Of a DNA stretch of 64,000 bases, positions 53,538-62,129 are shown piece after piece (within the stretch, counting starts at the first letter, position 1; every line of letters begins with the position of its first letter). A program made the position numbers and the translations under genes. Under the pieces are notes generated by a model that worked only from the letters and a program-made list of their open reading frames with translations, did no database searches and had not been told where the DNA came from. Origin of the DNA: Gammaproteobacteria bacterium (GTDB lineage: Bacteria; Pseudomonadota; Gammaproteobacteria; Xanthomonadales; SZUA-36); assembly GCA_024279945.1 (NCBI GenBank), contig JAJRRA010000072.1:1-64000 (forward strand). Reading direction: 5' to 3'.

Positions 53538-55241
53538 ATGAATACGCCAGATCAGGCGACACCGTGCAATGCGGTCTGCGACTTCCTGCTCAAGAGCGAT
53601 CGCCTGAAACCCGCCGACGTGAAGCGTGCTGAAAGCTATCGTGAGCAGCATGGCGGTGACCTGGTAACCCTGCTGGTAAGGCTGGGGCTGGTCTCCGAAC
53701 GGGACGTGGCGGAAGCGGAAGCTGATTTACTCGAATTACCCCTGTTTCGAAGCTCTGATCTGCCCGGCGAGGCGCCTGAATTGCCCGGTATCTCGGTACG
53801 TTACCTGAAACAGAACCTGATTCTGCCAATCGCCGAGTCGAACGGTGACCTGACGGTAGTGATGGCCAATCCACGTGATGAGTTTGCCCGCAAGGCATTG
53901 GAGATGGCGAGCGGGAAAAACATTATTTCTCGCGTGGGTATCGCATCTGAAATTGAGAATGGTATCGAGAAACTCCTCGGTGGTGGCCGCAGTGCCATGG
54001 GACAGATCGTCGAGAACCTGGATTCGGACGATGAAGGTGACCTGGAGGATGTTGAGCACCTCCGGGATCTGGCATCTGAGGCACCGGTCATTCGTCTGGT
54101 GAACCTGATTATGCAACGCGCAGTGGAAGCCAGGGCATCGGATATCCATATCGAGCCGTTTGAAAACCGCTTAAAGGTTCGCTACCGGATTGACGGTGTG
54201 TTGCAAGAGGTCGAAGCGCCCCCGTCCAAGTCAACCGCGGCGGTCATCAGCCGGATCAAGATCATGGCCAGAATGAACATTGCAGAGCGCCGGCTGCCTC
54301 AGGACGGTCGCATCATGCATCGAGTTCAGGGCAAGGAACTGGATTTACGTGTTTCCACCGTGCCGACTTCTCATGGCGAAAGTGTGGTGATGCGTATTCT
54401 GGATCGTGAAAGCATTGTTCTGGATTTTGATTCACTCGGATTTGATCAGGAACTCACAACGAAATTTACCAGGGCGTTGGAGATGCCTCACGGCATCATT
54501 CTGGTCACCGGCCCGACGGGTTCCGGTAAAACAACAACGCTGTATACGGCGCTTAGTGCATTGAATACGCCGGAGCGAAAGATCATCACGGTTGAGGATC
54601 CGGTCGAGTACCAACTCGAGGGCATCAATCAGATCCAGGCCAAGTCTTCAATCGGCCTTGATTTTGCTCATGCTTTGCGTGCGATTGTCCGCCAGGACCC
54701 CGATGTGATCATGATTGGTGAGATGCGCGACCTGGAGACGGCGAGGATTGCCATCCAGTCAGCGCTGACCGGGCACCTGGTGTTATCAACGATTCACACC
54801 AACGATGCAGCAGGAGGTATTACCCGGATGATGGACATGGGGGTGGAGGACTACCTGCTCACATCAACCGTGAATGCCATCCTTGCGCAGCGCCTGGTCA
54901 GGACACTGGATGCTGAGCACCGTGAGCCCTATGAAGTATTACCGGAAATGGCACAGGAACTGGGCCTGACGCAACTTGATACTCAGGACAAGTTCGTGGT
55001 TTACCACCCGGTACCATCGGCTGAAATTCCATCCGGTTACCGTGGCCGGACATCCATACTGGAATTGCTAACGATGTCTGATCCGATCCGCAGGCTGATT
55101 ATGCAGCGCGGCACCGCAGGAGAAATCCAGGATCTTGCAGTGAAAGAGGGTATGAGAACCATGTACCAGGATGGCCTGAACAAGTGTCTGCTGGGAGTGA
55201 CCACACTGGAGGAAGTGTTGAGAGTGACACAGGAAGCCTGA
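53538..55241 (+). CDS. gspE: type II secretion ATPase GspE
   Basis: 567 aa from ATG 53538; a TTG at 53511 is possible. N-terminal N1E-type domain (NAVCDFLLKSDRLKPADVKRAESY), then RAVEARASDIHIEPFENRLKVRYRIDGVL near 195, Walker A GPTGSGKTTTLYTAL near 324, Walker B DPDVIMIGEMRD near 385, and the arginine-finger region. The Zn-binding CxxC pairs found in many GspE proteins are absent: RLVRTLDAEHREPY stands where CPHCKEPY is usual, and SAEIPSGYRGRTSI where a second CxxC is usual. First gene of gspE-F-G-H-I-J-K-L-M-N-D. Confidence 0.93.
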   Translation: MNTPDQATPCNAVCDFLLKSDRLKPADVKRAESYREQHGGDLVTLLVRLGLVSERDVAEAEADLLELPLFRSSDLPGEAPELPGISVRYLKQNLILPIAESNGDLTVVMANPRDEFARKALEMASGKNIISRVGIASEIENGIEKLLGGGRSAMGQIVENLDSDDEGDLEDVEHLRDLASEAPVIRLVNLIMQRAVEARASDIHIEPFENRLKVRYRIDGVLQEVEAPPSKSTAAVISRIKIMARMNIAERRLPQDGRIMHRVQGKELDLRVSTVPTSHGESVVMRILDRESIVLDFDSLGFDQELTTKFTRALEMPHGIILVTGPTGSGKTTTLYTALSALNTPERKIITVEDPVEYQLEGINQIQAKSSIGLDFAHALRAIVRQDPDVIMIGEMRDLETARIAIQSALTGHLVLSTIHTNDAAGGITRMMDMGVEDYLLTSTVNAILAQRLVRTLDAEHREPYEVLPEMAQELGLTQLDTQDKFVVYHPVPSAEIPSGYRGRTSILELLTMSDPIRRLIMQRGTAGEIQDLAVKEGMRTMYQDGLNKCLLGVTTLEEVLRVTQEA

Positions 55242-56455
55242 TGCCCCTGTTTGAATACAAGGCTGTAGCAGCCAGCGGGGAAACAGTGCAGGGCACCATG
55301 GAGGCCGCTACGGTTGAAATGGTCGTGCTCAAGCTTCAGGAGGCCGGTAACATCCCCCTGCATGCACGTGAATCCGGCAGCGGCGGGTTCAGTCTTGCCA
55401 ATCTGAGCTTCAGTCGTCGGGGTATAAATGCACGCGAAGTGGGTGAGTTTACGCTGCAATTATCCACCCTGCTGGGTGCTGGTCTGCCGCTGGATCGTTC
55501 GCTCCATGTGCTGATGGATCTTTCGGAGAACGAACGCGTTCGTCGCACGGTCACCGAAATACGGGATCGTGTCCGCGAAGGCGGCAGCCTGTCGGAAGCC
55601 CTTGAAGAGCAGCATGGAGCGTTTAACCGGCTGTTCGTGAATATGGTACGCGCTGGAGAAGTGGGCGGTACGCTGGACATAACCCTGACTCGCCTGACTG
55701 AATACCTTGAACGCTCCAAAGACCTCAAAGACAGTGTGATTTCCGCCTTGATTTACCCGATCATGTTGCTGTTTCTGGCGGCCGGTTCCCTGATTCTCCT
55801 GCTGGTTTATGTGATTCCGCAGTTCACTCCGATTTTCGAAGAATTGGGCGGGGATTTACCGCTGATCACAAAAATTGTGCTGGCTGTAGGGTCCGTATTA
55901 CAAAATTTCTGGTGGCTCATGGCCCTGTTGACAGCCCTTTTTGTTTGGCAATTACGGCGCATGCTTGCTGACCAGGAGAAACGATTTGCCTGGGATAAAC
56001 GGGTATTGTCCATGAGGTGGATTGGCGACTTGGTGGCGAAACTGGAAATCGCCCGGCTGACGCGCACGCTGGGACCCCTGCTCAGCAACGGCGTTCCCCT
56101 GCTTTCGGCACTTTCTATTGCGCGCAATGTCATAAGCAACACGGTCTTGCAAAAGGACGTCGTTGATGCTGCCCGGGAGGTAAAGACCGGCGGCAGTTTG
56201 GCGTTAAACCTGGCGAAGGAAGGCAGGTTCCCCCGCCTAGCATTGCAAATGATCAGCGTGGGTGAAGAAACCGGCCAACTGGATGAAATGCTGCTAAAGG
56301 TTTCGGACACATACGACAAGGAAGTGCGCAATACAATTGACCGCCTGTTGGCTATATTTACACCCGTGGTCACGCTGCTTTTGGCGGTTATGATTGGTAC
56401 GATTGTGATGTCCGTCCTGCTTGCGATTCTGGGCATTAATGACCTGGTGGGGTAA
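55241..56455 (+). CDS. gspF: type II secretion inner membrane protein GspF
   Basis: 404 aa from ATG 55241 (TGATG overlap with gspE). MPLFEYKAVAASGETVQGTMEA is the standard start. Two homologous GspF domains (LSTLLGAGLPLDRSLHVL near 90 and LGPLLSNGVPLLSALSIARNVI near 285) with three helices: IYPIMLLFLAAGSLILLLVYVIPQF, NFWWLMALLTALFVWQL and FTPVVTLLLAVMIGTIVMSVLLAI. Platform protein that contacts GspE and the pseudopilus. Confidence 0.94.
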   Translation: MPLFEYKAVAASGETVQGTMEAATVEMVVLKLQEAGNIPLHARESGSGGFSLANLSFSRRGINAREVGEFTLQLSTLLGAGLPLDRSLHVLMDLSENERVRRTVTEIRDRVREGGSLSEALEEQHGAFNRLFVNMVRAGEVGGTLDITLTRLTEYLERSKDLKDSVISALIYPIMLLFLAAGSLILLLVYVIPQFTPIFEELGGDLPLITKIVLAVGSVLQNFWWLMALLTALFVWQLRRMLADQEKRFAWDKRVLSMRWIGDLVAKLEIARLTRTLGPLLSNGVPLLSALSIARNVISNTVLQKDVVDAAREVKTGGSLALNLAKEGRFPRLALQMISVGEETGQLDEMLLKVSDTYDKEVRNTIDRLLAIFTPVVTLLLAVMIGTIVMSVLLAILGINDLVG

Positions 56456-56523
56456 CAGAAGGTCCGGGGGGTGGCGCTGGACGGCGTTATTGAGTTTGTG
56501 GGAATTACTGGGAGTCTGGAGGA

Positions 56524-56988
56524 ATGAGAATTTATTCTGTAAACAATGCACAGCAGTGGGGAAAGGGGCCATTTCATTACAAAATGGCAGTTCGTATGCG
56601 CGGATTCACTTTGGTGGAACTGCTGCTGGTCCTGATGATCCTGGCCCTTATTGGCGGCCTGGTGTTGCCGGGTATCATTGGTAAGGCGGAAAGTGCCAAG
56701 GCCAAAGCGGCCGTATCACAGGTCGATCGCCTGGCGATGGCTGTTGAGAGCTATTACCTGGATACCGGTAAAACACCGGAAAGCCTTGAGTTGCTGGTCA
56801 AAGAACCCGGTGATGTGAAAGGATGGAACGGTCCCTACGTTAAGCCTTCGGCGCTGAAGGATCCCTGGGGCAGGGAGTATGAATACCGCTATCCGGGTGA
56901 ACATGGGGATTTTGATCTTGTTTCACTTGGGGCAGACGGTCAGCCAGGTGGTGAAGACAAGAATGCGGATATCAACAACTGGGAATAG
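56524..56988 (+). CDS. gspG: major pseudopilin GspG
   Basis: 154 aa from ATG 56524, with GGAG nine bases upstream. Prepilin cleavage at MRG-FTLVELLLVLMILALIGGLVLP near residue 26, Glu at +5 included. The C-terminal part has the GspG signature DPWGREYEYRYPGEHGDFDLVSLGADGQPGGEDKNADI with the calcium-site aspartates. The leader is unusually long (about 26 residues); ATG 56584 would shorten it to 6. Confidence 0.92.
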   Translation: MRIYSVNNAQQWGKGPFHYKMAVRMRGFTLVELLLVLMILALIGGLVLPGIIGKAESAKAKAAVSQVDRLAMAVESYYLDTGKTPESLELLVKEPGDVKGWNGPYVKPSALKDPWGREYEYRYPGEHGDFDLVSLGADGQPGGEDKNADINNWE

Positions 56989-57037
56989 ATCTCCCGTTTA
57001 TGCGGTATTCGCTCATTTACCCCGTGCATTCCTCACC

Positions 57038-57535
57038 ATGATAACCAGGCGAAAATATGCCAGCGGATTAAGAAGCAGGCCAGGACACGCGGTGATGGCC
57101 AGTGGTTTCACACTGGTGGAACTTATGGTTGTGATGGTCATCATTGCCCTGATGCTGGCCCTGGTTGGAACCTCGATTTCACGTAGTGTCAGCGGTGCGG
57201 AAATGCGCAATGCCGCAAAAAAGCTGGCTTCATCGCTACGCTACACACGCACGCATGCCATTCTGGTGAAATCGGAGCAGGTGTTCCTGGTGGATACAGA
57301 AAATCGGACCTATACGGCGCCCAGGCGTGATCCAGTTGAATTGCCAGAAGGTATGAATGTCCAGTTGACAACGGCACGGTCGGAACTGACATCGGAGAAC
57401 GTGGGTGGAATCCGTTTTTATCCCGATGGCGGTTCCACTGGCGGTCGTGTTTTGCTGGAAGCCAATGGCCGGGTTTATCGAGTTAACGTGGCCTGGCTGA
57501 CCGGTGAGGCATCGATCCAAAGGGATGAAGAATGA
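57038..57535 (+). CDS. gspH: minor pseudopilin GspH
   Basis: 165 aa from ATG 57038. Cleavage site ASG-FTLVELMVVMVIIALMLALVGTSI near residue 23. The start was chosen because the leader then holds five positive charges, as prepilin leaders do; ATG 57095 would leave only MASG. The globular part (AAKKLASSLRYTRTHAILVKSEQVFLVD, IRFYPDGGSTGGRVLL) is GspH-like. Part of the pseudopilus tip assembly. Stop overlaps gspI start. Confidence 0.87.
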   Translation: MITRRKYASGLRSRPGHAVMASGFTLVELMVVMVIIALMLALVGTSISRSVSGAEMRNAAKKLASSLRYTRTHAILVKSEQVFLVDTENRTYTAPRRDPVELPEGMNVQLTTARSELTSENVGGIRFYPDGGSTGGRVLLEANGRVYRVNVAWLTGEASIQRDEE

Positions 57536-57975
57536 AAAACAGTGGGGTGAAAATCCAGGGCAGCAACGGCTTTACCCTGTTGGAGGTGTTGCTTGCGTTC
57601 GTTGTTTTTGCCCTGAGTTTTACCACCGTCATGGAAATCCTGTCCGGGTCGATGCGCAATACCGTGCGGGCCAGGGAGTACACGGAATCCGCACTGGTTG
57701 CACAGTCCGTAATGGACCAACTGGGACTGGATCTCGCGCTGGAACAGGGTGCAAATTATTCTGGTGAATCGGGTGACTATCGATGGGAACTCAGCATCGG
57801 CCCATACGAAGATGTTGAAGAAAATGCGAACAGCATGGTGTTGGCTGAGCTGACCGGTATCGAGTTGTTGCAGATCAACCTGGTTATTTCCTGGGGCGAA
57901 CCACCGCGCGACAAATCCAATTATTTCAGCACGGTTCGCGCCATGCTGGTCAACCGTAAGCTGGCGGGCAAGTGA
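57532..57975 (+). CDS. gspI: minor pseudopilin GspI
   Basis: 147 aa. Cleavage at GSNG-FTLLEVLLAFVVFALSFTTVMEI near residue 13 with Glu at +5; SMRNTVRAREYTESALVAQSVMDQLG is typical of GspI after the helix. Starts 4 bases inside the gspH stop (ATGA) and ends in GTGA overlap with gspJ. Confidence 0.9.
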   Translation: MKNSGVKIQGSNGFTLLEVLLAFVVFALSFTTVMEILSGSMRNTVRAREYTESALVAQSVMDQLGLDLALEQGANYSGESGDYRWELSIGPYEDVEENANSMVLAELTGIELLQINLVISWGEPPRDKSNYFSTVRAMLVNRKLAGK

Positions 57976-58700
57976 AGTCCGGTCCACCCACTGCAACCGT
58001 AAGTCGGTCGCCAGGATTTACCCTGGTTGAAGTGTTGTTGGCCATGGCCTTGATGAGCATGCTGTTGGCGTTGGCCTATGGCGGTTTGCGGGCCTCCACA
58101 CACGCGACCGATCGAGGACAGGAGATACTGGAAGAGAGTGGCCGGATCCGGATGGCGCACCAGTTTGTGAGGAAACAACTGAACCAGATGATTCCACTGG
58201 TTTTCATGCAGAGTGAAGATCAGCAGCAGCGAACGGTTTTTGAGGGTAGCGCCAACAAGATCCGTTTTGTGGCCCCGATGCCGGGCTATCTTGGTTTTGG
58301 TGGTCCCCAGGTGCAGGAGTTGACTTTTCGGCGTGGCAAGGACGGTCTTGAATTGGTTATTTCGCATGCTTTGCTGCAGGGTTTTGAAGAGGGGAAATTA
58401 TACGAGCGCCCTCCGATTGTGCTGCTCGACCGGATTGATCAGGGGGAGTTCCAGTTCCTGGCGCCAGGTGAGAATGATGAGCTTCCCGCCTGGAGTAGTG
58501 TTTGGGAAAATCCAGAAACACTGCCGCTGGAAGTTTCACTGCAGATTGATTTTGATGAAGAGGTCTATGTGCGGTGGCCCCTGCTGACGGCGGCTGTCCG
58601 GGTCGATGCAAGAGCGTTGCGCGAACTGGCCGGAGACCAGGGACTGGGATCTGGAACCTCTATCCAAAAAATGATTCAGAACAGGACAAAGCGACGGTGA
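57972..58700 (+). CDS. gspJ: minor pseudopilin GspJ
   Basis: 242 aa from GTG 57972. Cleavage at SPG-FTLVEVLLAMALMSMLLALAYGGL near residue 15. The longest minor pseudopilin, with the region GFGGPQVQELTFRRGKDGLELV and a C-terminal domain containing VRVDARALREL. Binds GspI and GspK at the tip. Confidence 0.9.
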   Translation: MKSGPPTATVSRSPGFTLVEVLLAMALMSMLLALAYGGLRASTHATDRGQEILEESGRIRMAHQFVRKQLNQMIPLVFMQSEDQQQRTVFEGSANKIRFVAPMPGYLGFGGPQVQELTFRRGKDGLELVISHALLQGFEEGKLYERPPIVLLDRIDQGEFQFLAPGENDELPAWSSVWENPETLPLEVSLQIDFDEEVYVRWPLLTAAVRVDARALRELAGDQGLGSGTSIQKMIQNRTKRR

Positions 58701-58707
58701 TGTCGGT

Positions 58708-58722
58708 GCAATATGCGGGTTA
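58708..58722 (+). repeat. copy of GGTGCAATATGCGGG
   Basis: The same 15 bases form the right arm of the rimI/valS hairpin (33964-33978). Here the ATG of gspK lies inside it (58713). Only a half-palindrome is present. Confidence 0.45.
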
Positions 58723-59627
58723 GTGGTCACAGCGCTTACGGTTTTGCCAGGCCCCAGTCGGGTATCGCGCTGGTCATGGTGCTGTGGATTCTGTTGCTGG
58801 TGACTATTTCGACCGGTGCGTATACGCTGATGGCAAGGATGGATGTGCTCGAAGCGCACACCGTGCTATGGGGTACGCGGGCGCGTATGGCGGCTGAAGC
58901 CGGTTTGAATCTGGCGGTGCTTTCCCTGCGAGATCCGGATGAATTGACCCGCTGGATTCCCGATGGTCGTCCTTACAAGCTTCGATTCCAGGATGCAATC
59001 GTGGAAATCAAGGTGACAGATGAACGTGGCAAGCTGGATATCAATGCCGTTGACGAGAATACCTTGCTGCAACTTTTTCTCAATAATGGGCTGGATGATG
59101 ACCAGGCAAACGCCCTCGCTGCTGCGGTGAAAGACTGGAATGATCCGGATGAGATGGAGCGGCCCAACGGCGCTGAAGAAGAAACCTACCTGGCTGCCGG
59201 CCTGGGTATTGGTCCCGGTAACCGCAGTTTCGTTGTGGTGGAAGAACTGTTGCAAGTGCTGGGCATGAGTTGGGATCTTTTCCAGGTAATGCAACCGGGT
59301 TTGACGGTTTTTTCGCAAGCAGATGGGCCTGATCCGGCCTACGCTCCGGTCGAGGCATTGATGGCATTGCCGGACATGACGCGGGAAGAAGCATTGAACT
59401 TCGTTGAAGAAAGGCAATCTCAGGATGCGGCAAGCGGGCTTGGCACAGCACTGCCCAATGGCCAGATCGCCATGGCGCGGGGACGGGGGCTAACGTATAG
59501 TATCCTCGCCAAGGCGACCCTGCCTAACGGTGTCTGGGACCAGGTCGAAGCAACTATCCGTCTGGGCGGTAGCCCAGATGGCAGGCCCTTTCGAATCTTG
59601 CGCTGGCGAGAAGGATTCCATCACTGA
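58713..59627 (+). CDS. gspK: minor pseudopilin GspK
   Basis: 304 aa from ATG 58713. Starts QSGIALVMVLWILLLVTISTGAYTL after a short leader; as usual for GspK the residue at +5 is not Glu. The large SAM-like domain follows (VKDWNDPDEMERPNGAEEETYLAAG near 130, where calcium ligands lie; SFVVVEELLQVLGMSWDLF). Tip pseudopilin with GspI and GspJ. Confidence 0.9.
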   Translation: MRVSGHSAYGFARPQSGIALVMVLWILLLVTISTGAYTLMARMDVLEAHTVLWGTRARMAAEAGLNLAVLSLRDPDELTRWIPDGRPYKLRFQDAIVEIKVTDERGKLDINAVDENTLLQLFLNNGLDDDQANALAAAVKDWNDPDEMERPNGAEEETYLAAGLGIGPGNRSFVVVEELLQVLGMSWDLFQVMQPGLTVFSQADGPDPAYAPVEALMALPDMTREEALNFVEERQSQDAASGLGTALPNGQIAMARGRGLTYSILAKATLPNGVWDQVEATIRLGGSPDGRPFRILRWREGFHH

Positions 59628-59644
59628 GATAACAGGCCCTAAGT

Positions 59645-60763
59645 ATGGCAAATGCGTTTCAAAACAAGTTGCAGCAATTGTGGGCACGGATACGGACAGG
59701 ACCGGTCGGGAAGTTTTTTCACTGGTGGTTTGATGAACTTCGTCAGTCCTTGCCTGCGCGCTGGCAACAGAAGCTCCAGCATGCGTTGCGGCGGGCAACC
59801 TTTGTCCTGACCGGGGATTCCTTAATCGTTGGTGTGGATGAGAACCGGCTGCAACAGTCCCTGGATTCTTTCGCTGTCGAGCAGGATATCTCGCTGCAGA
59901 AACAACAGATATTCAGTGTGCTGGAAGAGCACGATCTGGTGGAATCCCCCCATTTTTTGCTGCTTGAGCGTAACACGATTTTGAGCAAAGAAATGACCCT
60001 GCCGATGGCGACAGAGCCCAACCTTCAGCAGGTTTTGACGTTTGAAATGGATCGTCAGACGCCCTTCAGGGCATCGGACGTATATTTTGGATGGAAGATT
60101 AGCAAGCGGAATAGAGAGACGGGCCAGATCACGCTTGATATCCATGTCGCCCCTCGCCGCCAGGTTGATAAGGCCATGGAGTATTTGAGGTCGCTCGGTC
60201 TTTCACTGACCGGCGTGGATGTGCTGGAGGATGGCAAAACCATGGGGTTGAATCTGCTGCCGCCGGCGCAGCGGGTTCGCGAAGTCAAGCGGAAAACGCG
60301 TATGAATCTTGTCTTGGCGGGGGTCGCTGTGCTGCTGCTGTCTGTGGTGATGACACAATCACTTTACCTCAGATCTCACCAGCTTGCTGAGTTGGAAGCC
60401 GCTATTGCTGAAGTACGGGATGAAGCTCGCCTGGTGCAAACCATCAAGGAGCAGATCGCCGATACCAGTGAGGCGGCGGGATTCCTGACCGTGCGTCGGG
60501 CTGCATCCCCTCTCGCGATTGAACTGCTGGCGGACATTACCCGGCTCTTGCCGGAAGACACCTATCTGGATCGGTTGGTGATTAATCAGACAAGGGTCCA
60601 GATGCAGGGCAAGTCCCAGAATGCTCAGCGCCTGATAGAACGGGTCAATCAATCTGAACTACTGGATGATGCTGCGTTTCGTGGTTCCACGCGGCTTGAT
60701 GCCAGGACCGGCCTCGAAATATTCGAGATCAACGCAATCATCAGCGGCACGGGAGAAAGTTGA
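59645..60763 (+). CDS. gspL: type II secretion protein GspL
   Basis: 372 aa. N-terminal cytoplasmic actin-like domain (RRATFVLTGDSLIVGVDENRLQQS, FEMDRQTPFRASDVYFGW near 136), a single membrane helix near 230 (MNLVLAGVAVLLLSVVMTQSLYL) and a periplasmic ferredoxin-like domain of PilN type (LLADITRLLPEDTYLDRLVINQTRVQMQGK). The N-terminal ~45 residues (MANAFQNKLQQLWARI..) are extra. GspL binds GspE and GspM. The next ATG overlaps its TGA. Confidence 0.85.
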   Translation: MANAFQNKLQQLWARIRTGPVGKFFHWWFDELRQSLPARWQQKLQHALRRATFVLTGDSLIVGVDENRLQQSLDSFAVEQDISLQKQQIFSVLEEHDLVESPHFLLLERNTILSKEMTLPMATEPNLQQVLTFEMDRQTPFRASDVYFGWKISKRNRETGQITLDIHVAPRRQVDKAMEYLRSLGLSLTGVDVLEDGKTMGLNLLPPAQRVREVKRKTRMNLVLAGVAVLLLSVVMTQSLYLRSHQLAELEAAIAEVRDEARLVQTIKEQIADTSEAAGFLTVRRAASPLAIELLADITRLLPEDTYLDRLVINQTRVQMQGKSQNAQRLIERVNQSELLDDAAFRGSTRLDARTGLEIFEINAIISGTGES

Positions 60764-61353
60764 TGGCGTTTGCGGTTGACCAGGGAAACAATCGTCTGAC
60801 TGCCTTGCTGCTCCTGGTGATCGTATTGCTGCTGGTTTACCTGCTGTGCTTCCACTGGTTCATACTGAAGCATCGTGAATACAGCAGCGAAATTTCTGAC
60901 CTGTCACAACAACTGGGGCGGTTCCAGCGAGTTGCGGCCCAGCGTTCACTCTACGAGGAACAGCTGCAAGCACTGCAAAACCGGAAATCAGATGAAAATC
61001 TCTTTCTCGAAGGCAGCGACTTCAATGAGGCTGCCGCCGGAATGTCAGAACGTCTTAGTCAGATGATCAGTACGCAGGCCGACGAAAGTTGTCAGATCGT
61101 CAGTCGGCAACCCGTGAGACCGCGGGTGCAGGAGCGATTCCAGAAAGTGACGGTCAACGTTCGCATGCGGTGCAACATCGAAGACTTAAAAAAAATCCTG
61201 TATTCGCTGGAAACCGGTGTGCCCATGATCATCGCGGATGAAGTGACGGTGATTAAACCCAGAACCCGCAGGCGAATGAGAGGAAACCAGCCAGCCCCTG
61301 TCCAGGAAACCCTGGACATACGCTTTAACATGTCGGGTTATTTACGCCAATGA
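60763..61353 (+). CDS. gspM: type II secretion protein GspM
   Basis: 196 aa from ATG 60763. One N-terminal helix (LTALLLLVIVLLLVYLLCFHWFI), then a coiled coil (HREYSSEISDLSQQLGRFQRVAAQRSLYEEQL) and a small ferredoxin-like domain (VTVNVRMRCNIEDLKKILYSLET). It belongs to the PilO-like type of GspM. Cytoplasmic membrane, partner of GspL. Confidence 0.85.
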   Translation: MAFAVDQGNNRLTALLLLVIVLLLVYLLCFHWFILKHREYSSEISDLSQQLGRFQRVAAQRSLYEEQLQALQNRKSDENLFLEGSDFNEAAAGMSERLSQMISTQADESCQIVSRQPVRPRVQERFQKVTVNVRMRCNIEDLKKILYSLETGVPMIIADEVTVIKPRTRRRMRGNQPAPVQETLDIRFNMSGYLRQ

Positions 61354-62129
61354 TCTCCTGGCTGGAAGATAACCCCATTGGGGTCACCCTGGCATCTGTT
61401 TGCGGCGGGTTGCTGGTGATATCGTTACTGCTTGCTGTTGTGTGGACTTTGCCGGCGTCTTCACCATCGCTGGGGTCAGACGGTGAAAATGCCGTTCCCG
61501 GCCTGGAATTACCAGAATTCGCTGCGAGTGAAAGCATTGATAGTTATGCGGTGATAACGGAACACCCCGTGTTCAATAGCACCCGTCTGCCGGTGATCGA
61601 GGCGGATCTGGATGATGCCGCTGATGAAGACCTGCTGGTGGAAGAGGTCGATGCTCCCGAGGTACAACTGACAGGCATCGTGATCACACCTTCGATCAGG
61701 ATGGCCATGCTGAGACCAAAAGGGGAAAAGATTTCGCTGATAGCCTTTGAGGGAAAACCCCTGGAAGGAAACTTCGGCAGTTGGCAGGTCAGCCGGATAG
61801 ACCACCGGGAGGTTACGCTTTCATCTGGTGGAGGCAACGAAATACAATTAAAACTGGAGGTTCACGGTGTAGCGATCGCGGAGCCTCCAAAGCTTGAGTC
61901 ACGCACGGCAGAGAGCAGGCAGGGTAATAATATCCCGGCCCAGCCAGCCAAAGATCAACCTTTGAGTCGAGCAGAAGAAATCCGTCAGCGGATTGCTGAT
62001 CGGCGCGAAGAACTGAAGAGGGCGGCAGAGGAAAACAAGCAAGCCGAGACAGTGAGCTACCAACAGGCGATTCAGGCCATGATGGGACGGAAACGCCAGG
62101 AAAAATCCAAGAATGAATCAGATAAATAG
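61350..62129 (+). CDS. gspN: GspN/XpsN-type (GspC-like) type II secretion protein
   Basis: 259 aa. One membrane helix (LASVCGGLLVISLLLAVVWTL), then a periplasmic region with an HR-like domain: ITEHPVFNSTRLPV near 70, VQLTGIVITPSIRMAMLRPKGEKISLI near 105 and GSWQVSRIDHREVTLSSGGGNEIQLKL near 140. This is the clamp-contacting domain of GspC, and the charged tail (SRAEEIRQRIADRREELKRAAEEN) replaces a PDZ or coil. Position between gspM and gspD matches xpsN, the functional GspC in Xanthomonas-type systems. Confidence 0.8.
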   Translation: MISWLEDNPIGVTLASVCGGLLVISLLLAVVWTLPASSPSLGSDGENAVPGLELPEFAASESIDSYAVITEHPVFNSTRLPVIEADLDDAADEDLLVEEVDAPEVQLTGIVITPSIRMAMLRPKGEKISLIAFEGKPLEGNFGSWQVSRIDHREVTLSSGGGNEIQLKLEVHGVAIAEPPKLESRTAESRQGNNIPAQPAKDQPLSRAEEIRQRIADRREELKRAAEENKQAETVSYQQAIQAMMGRKRQEKSKNESDK

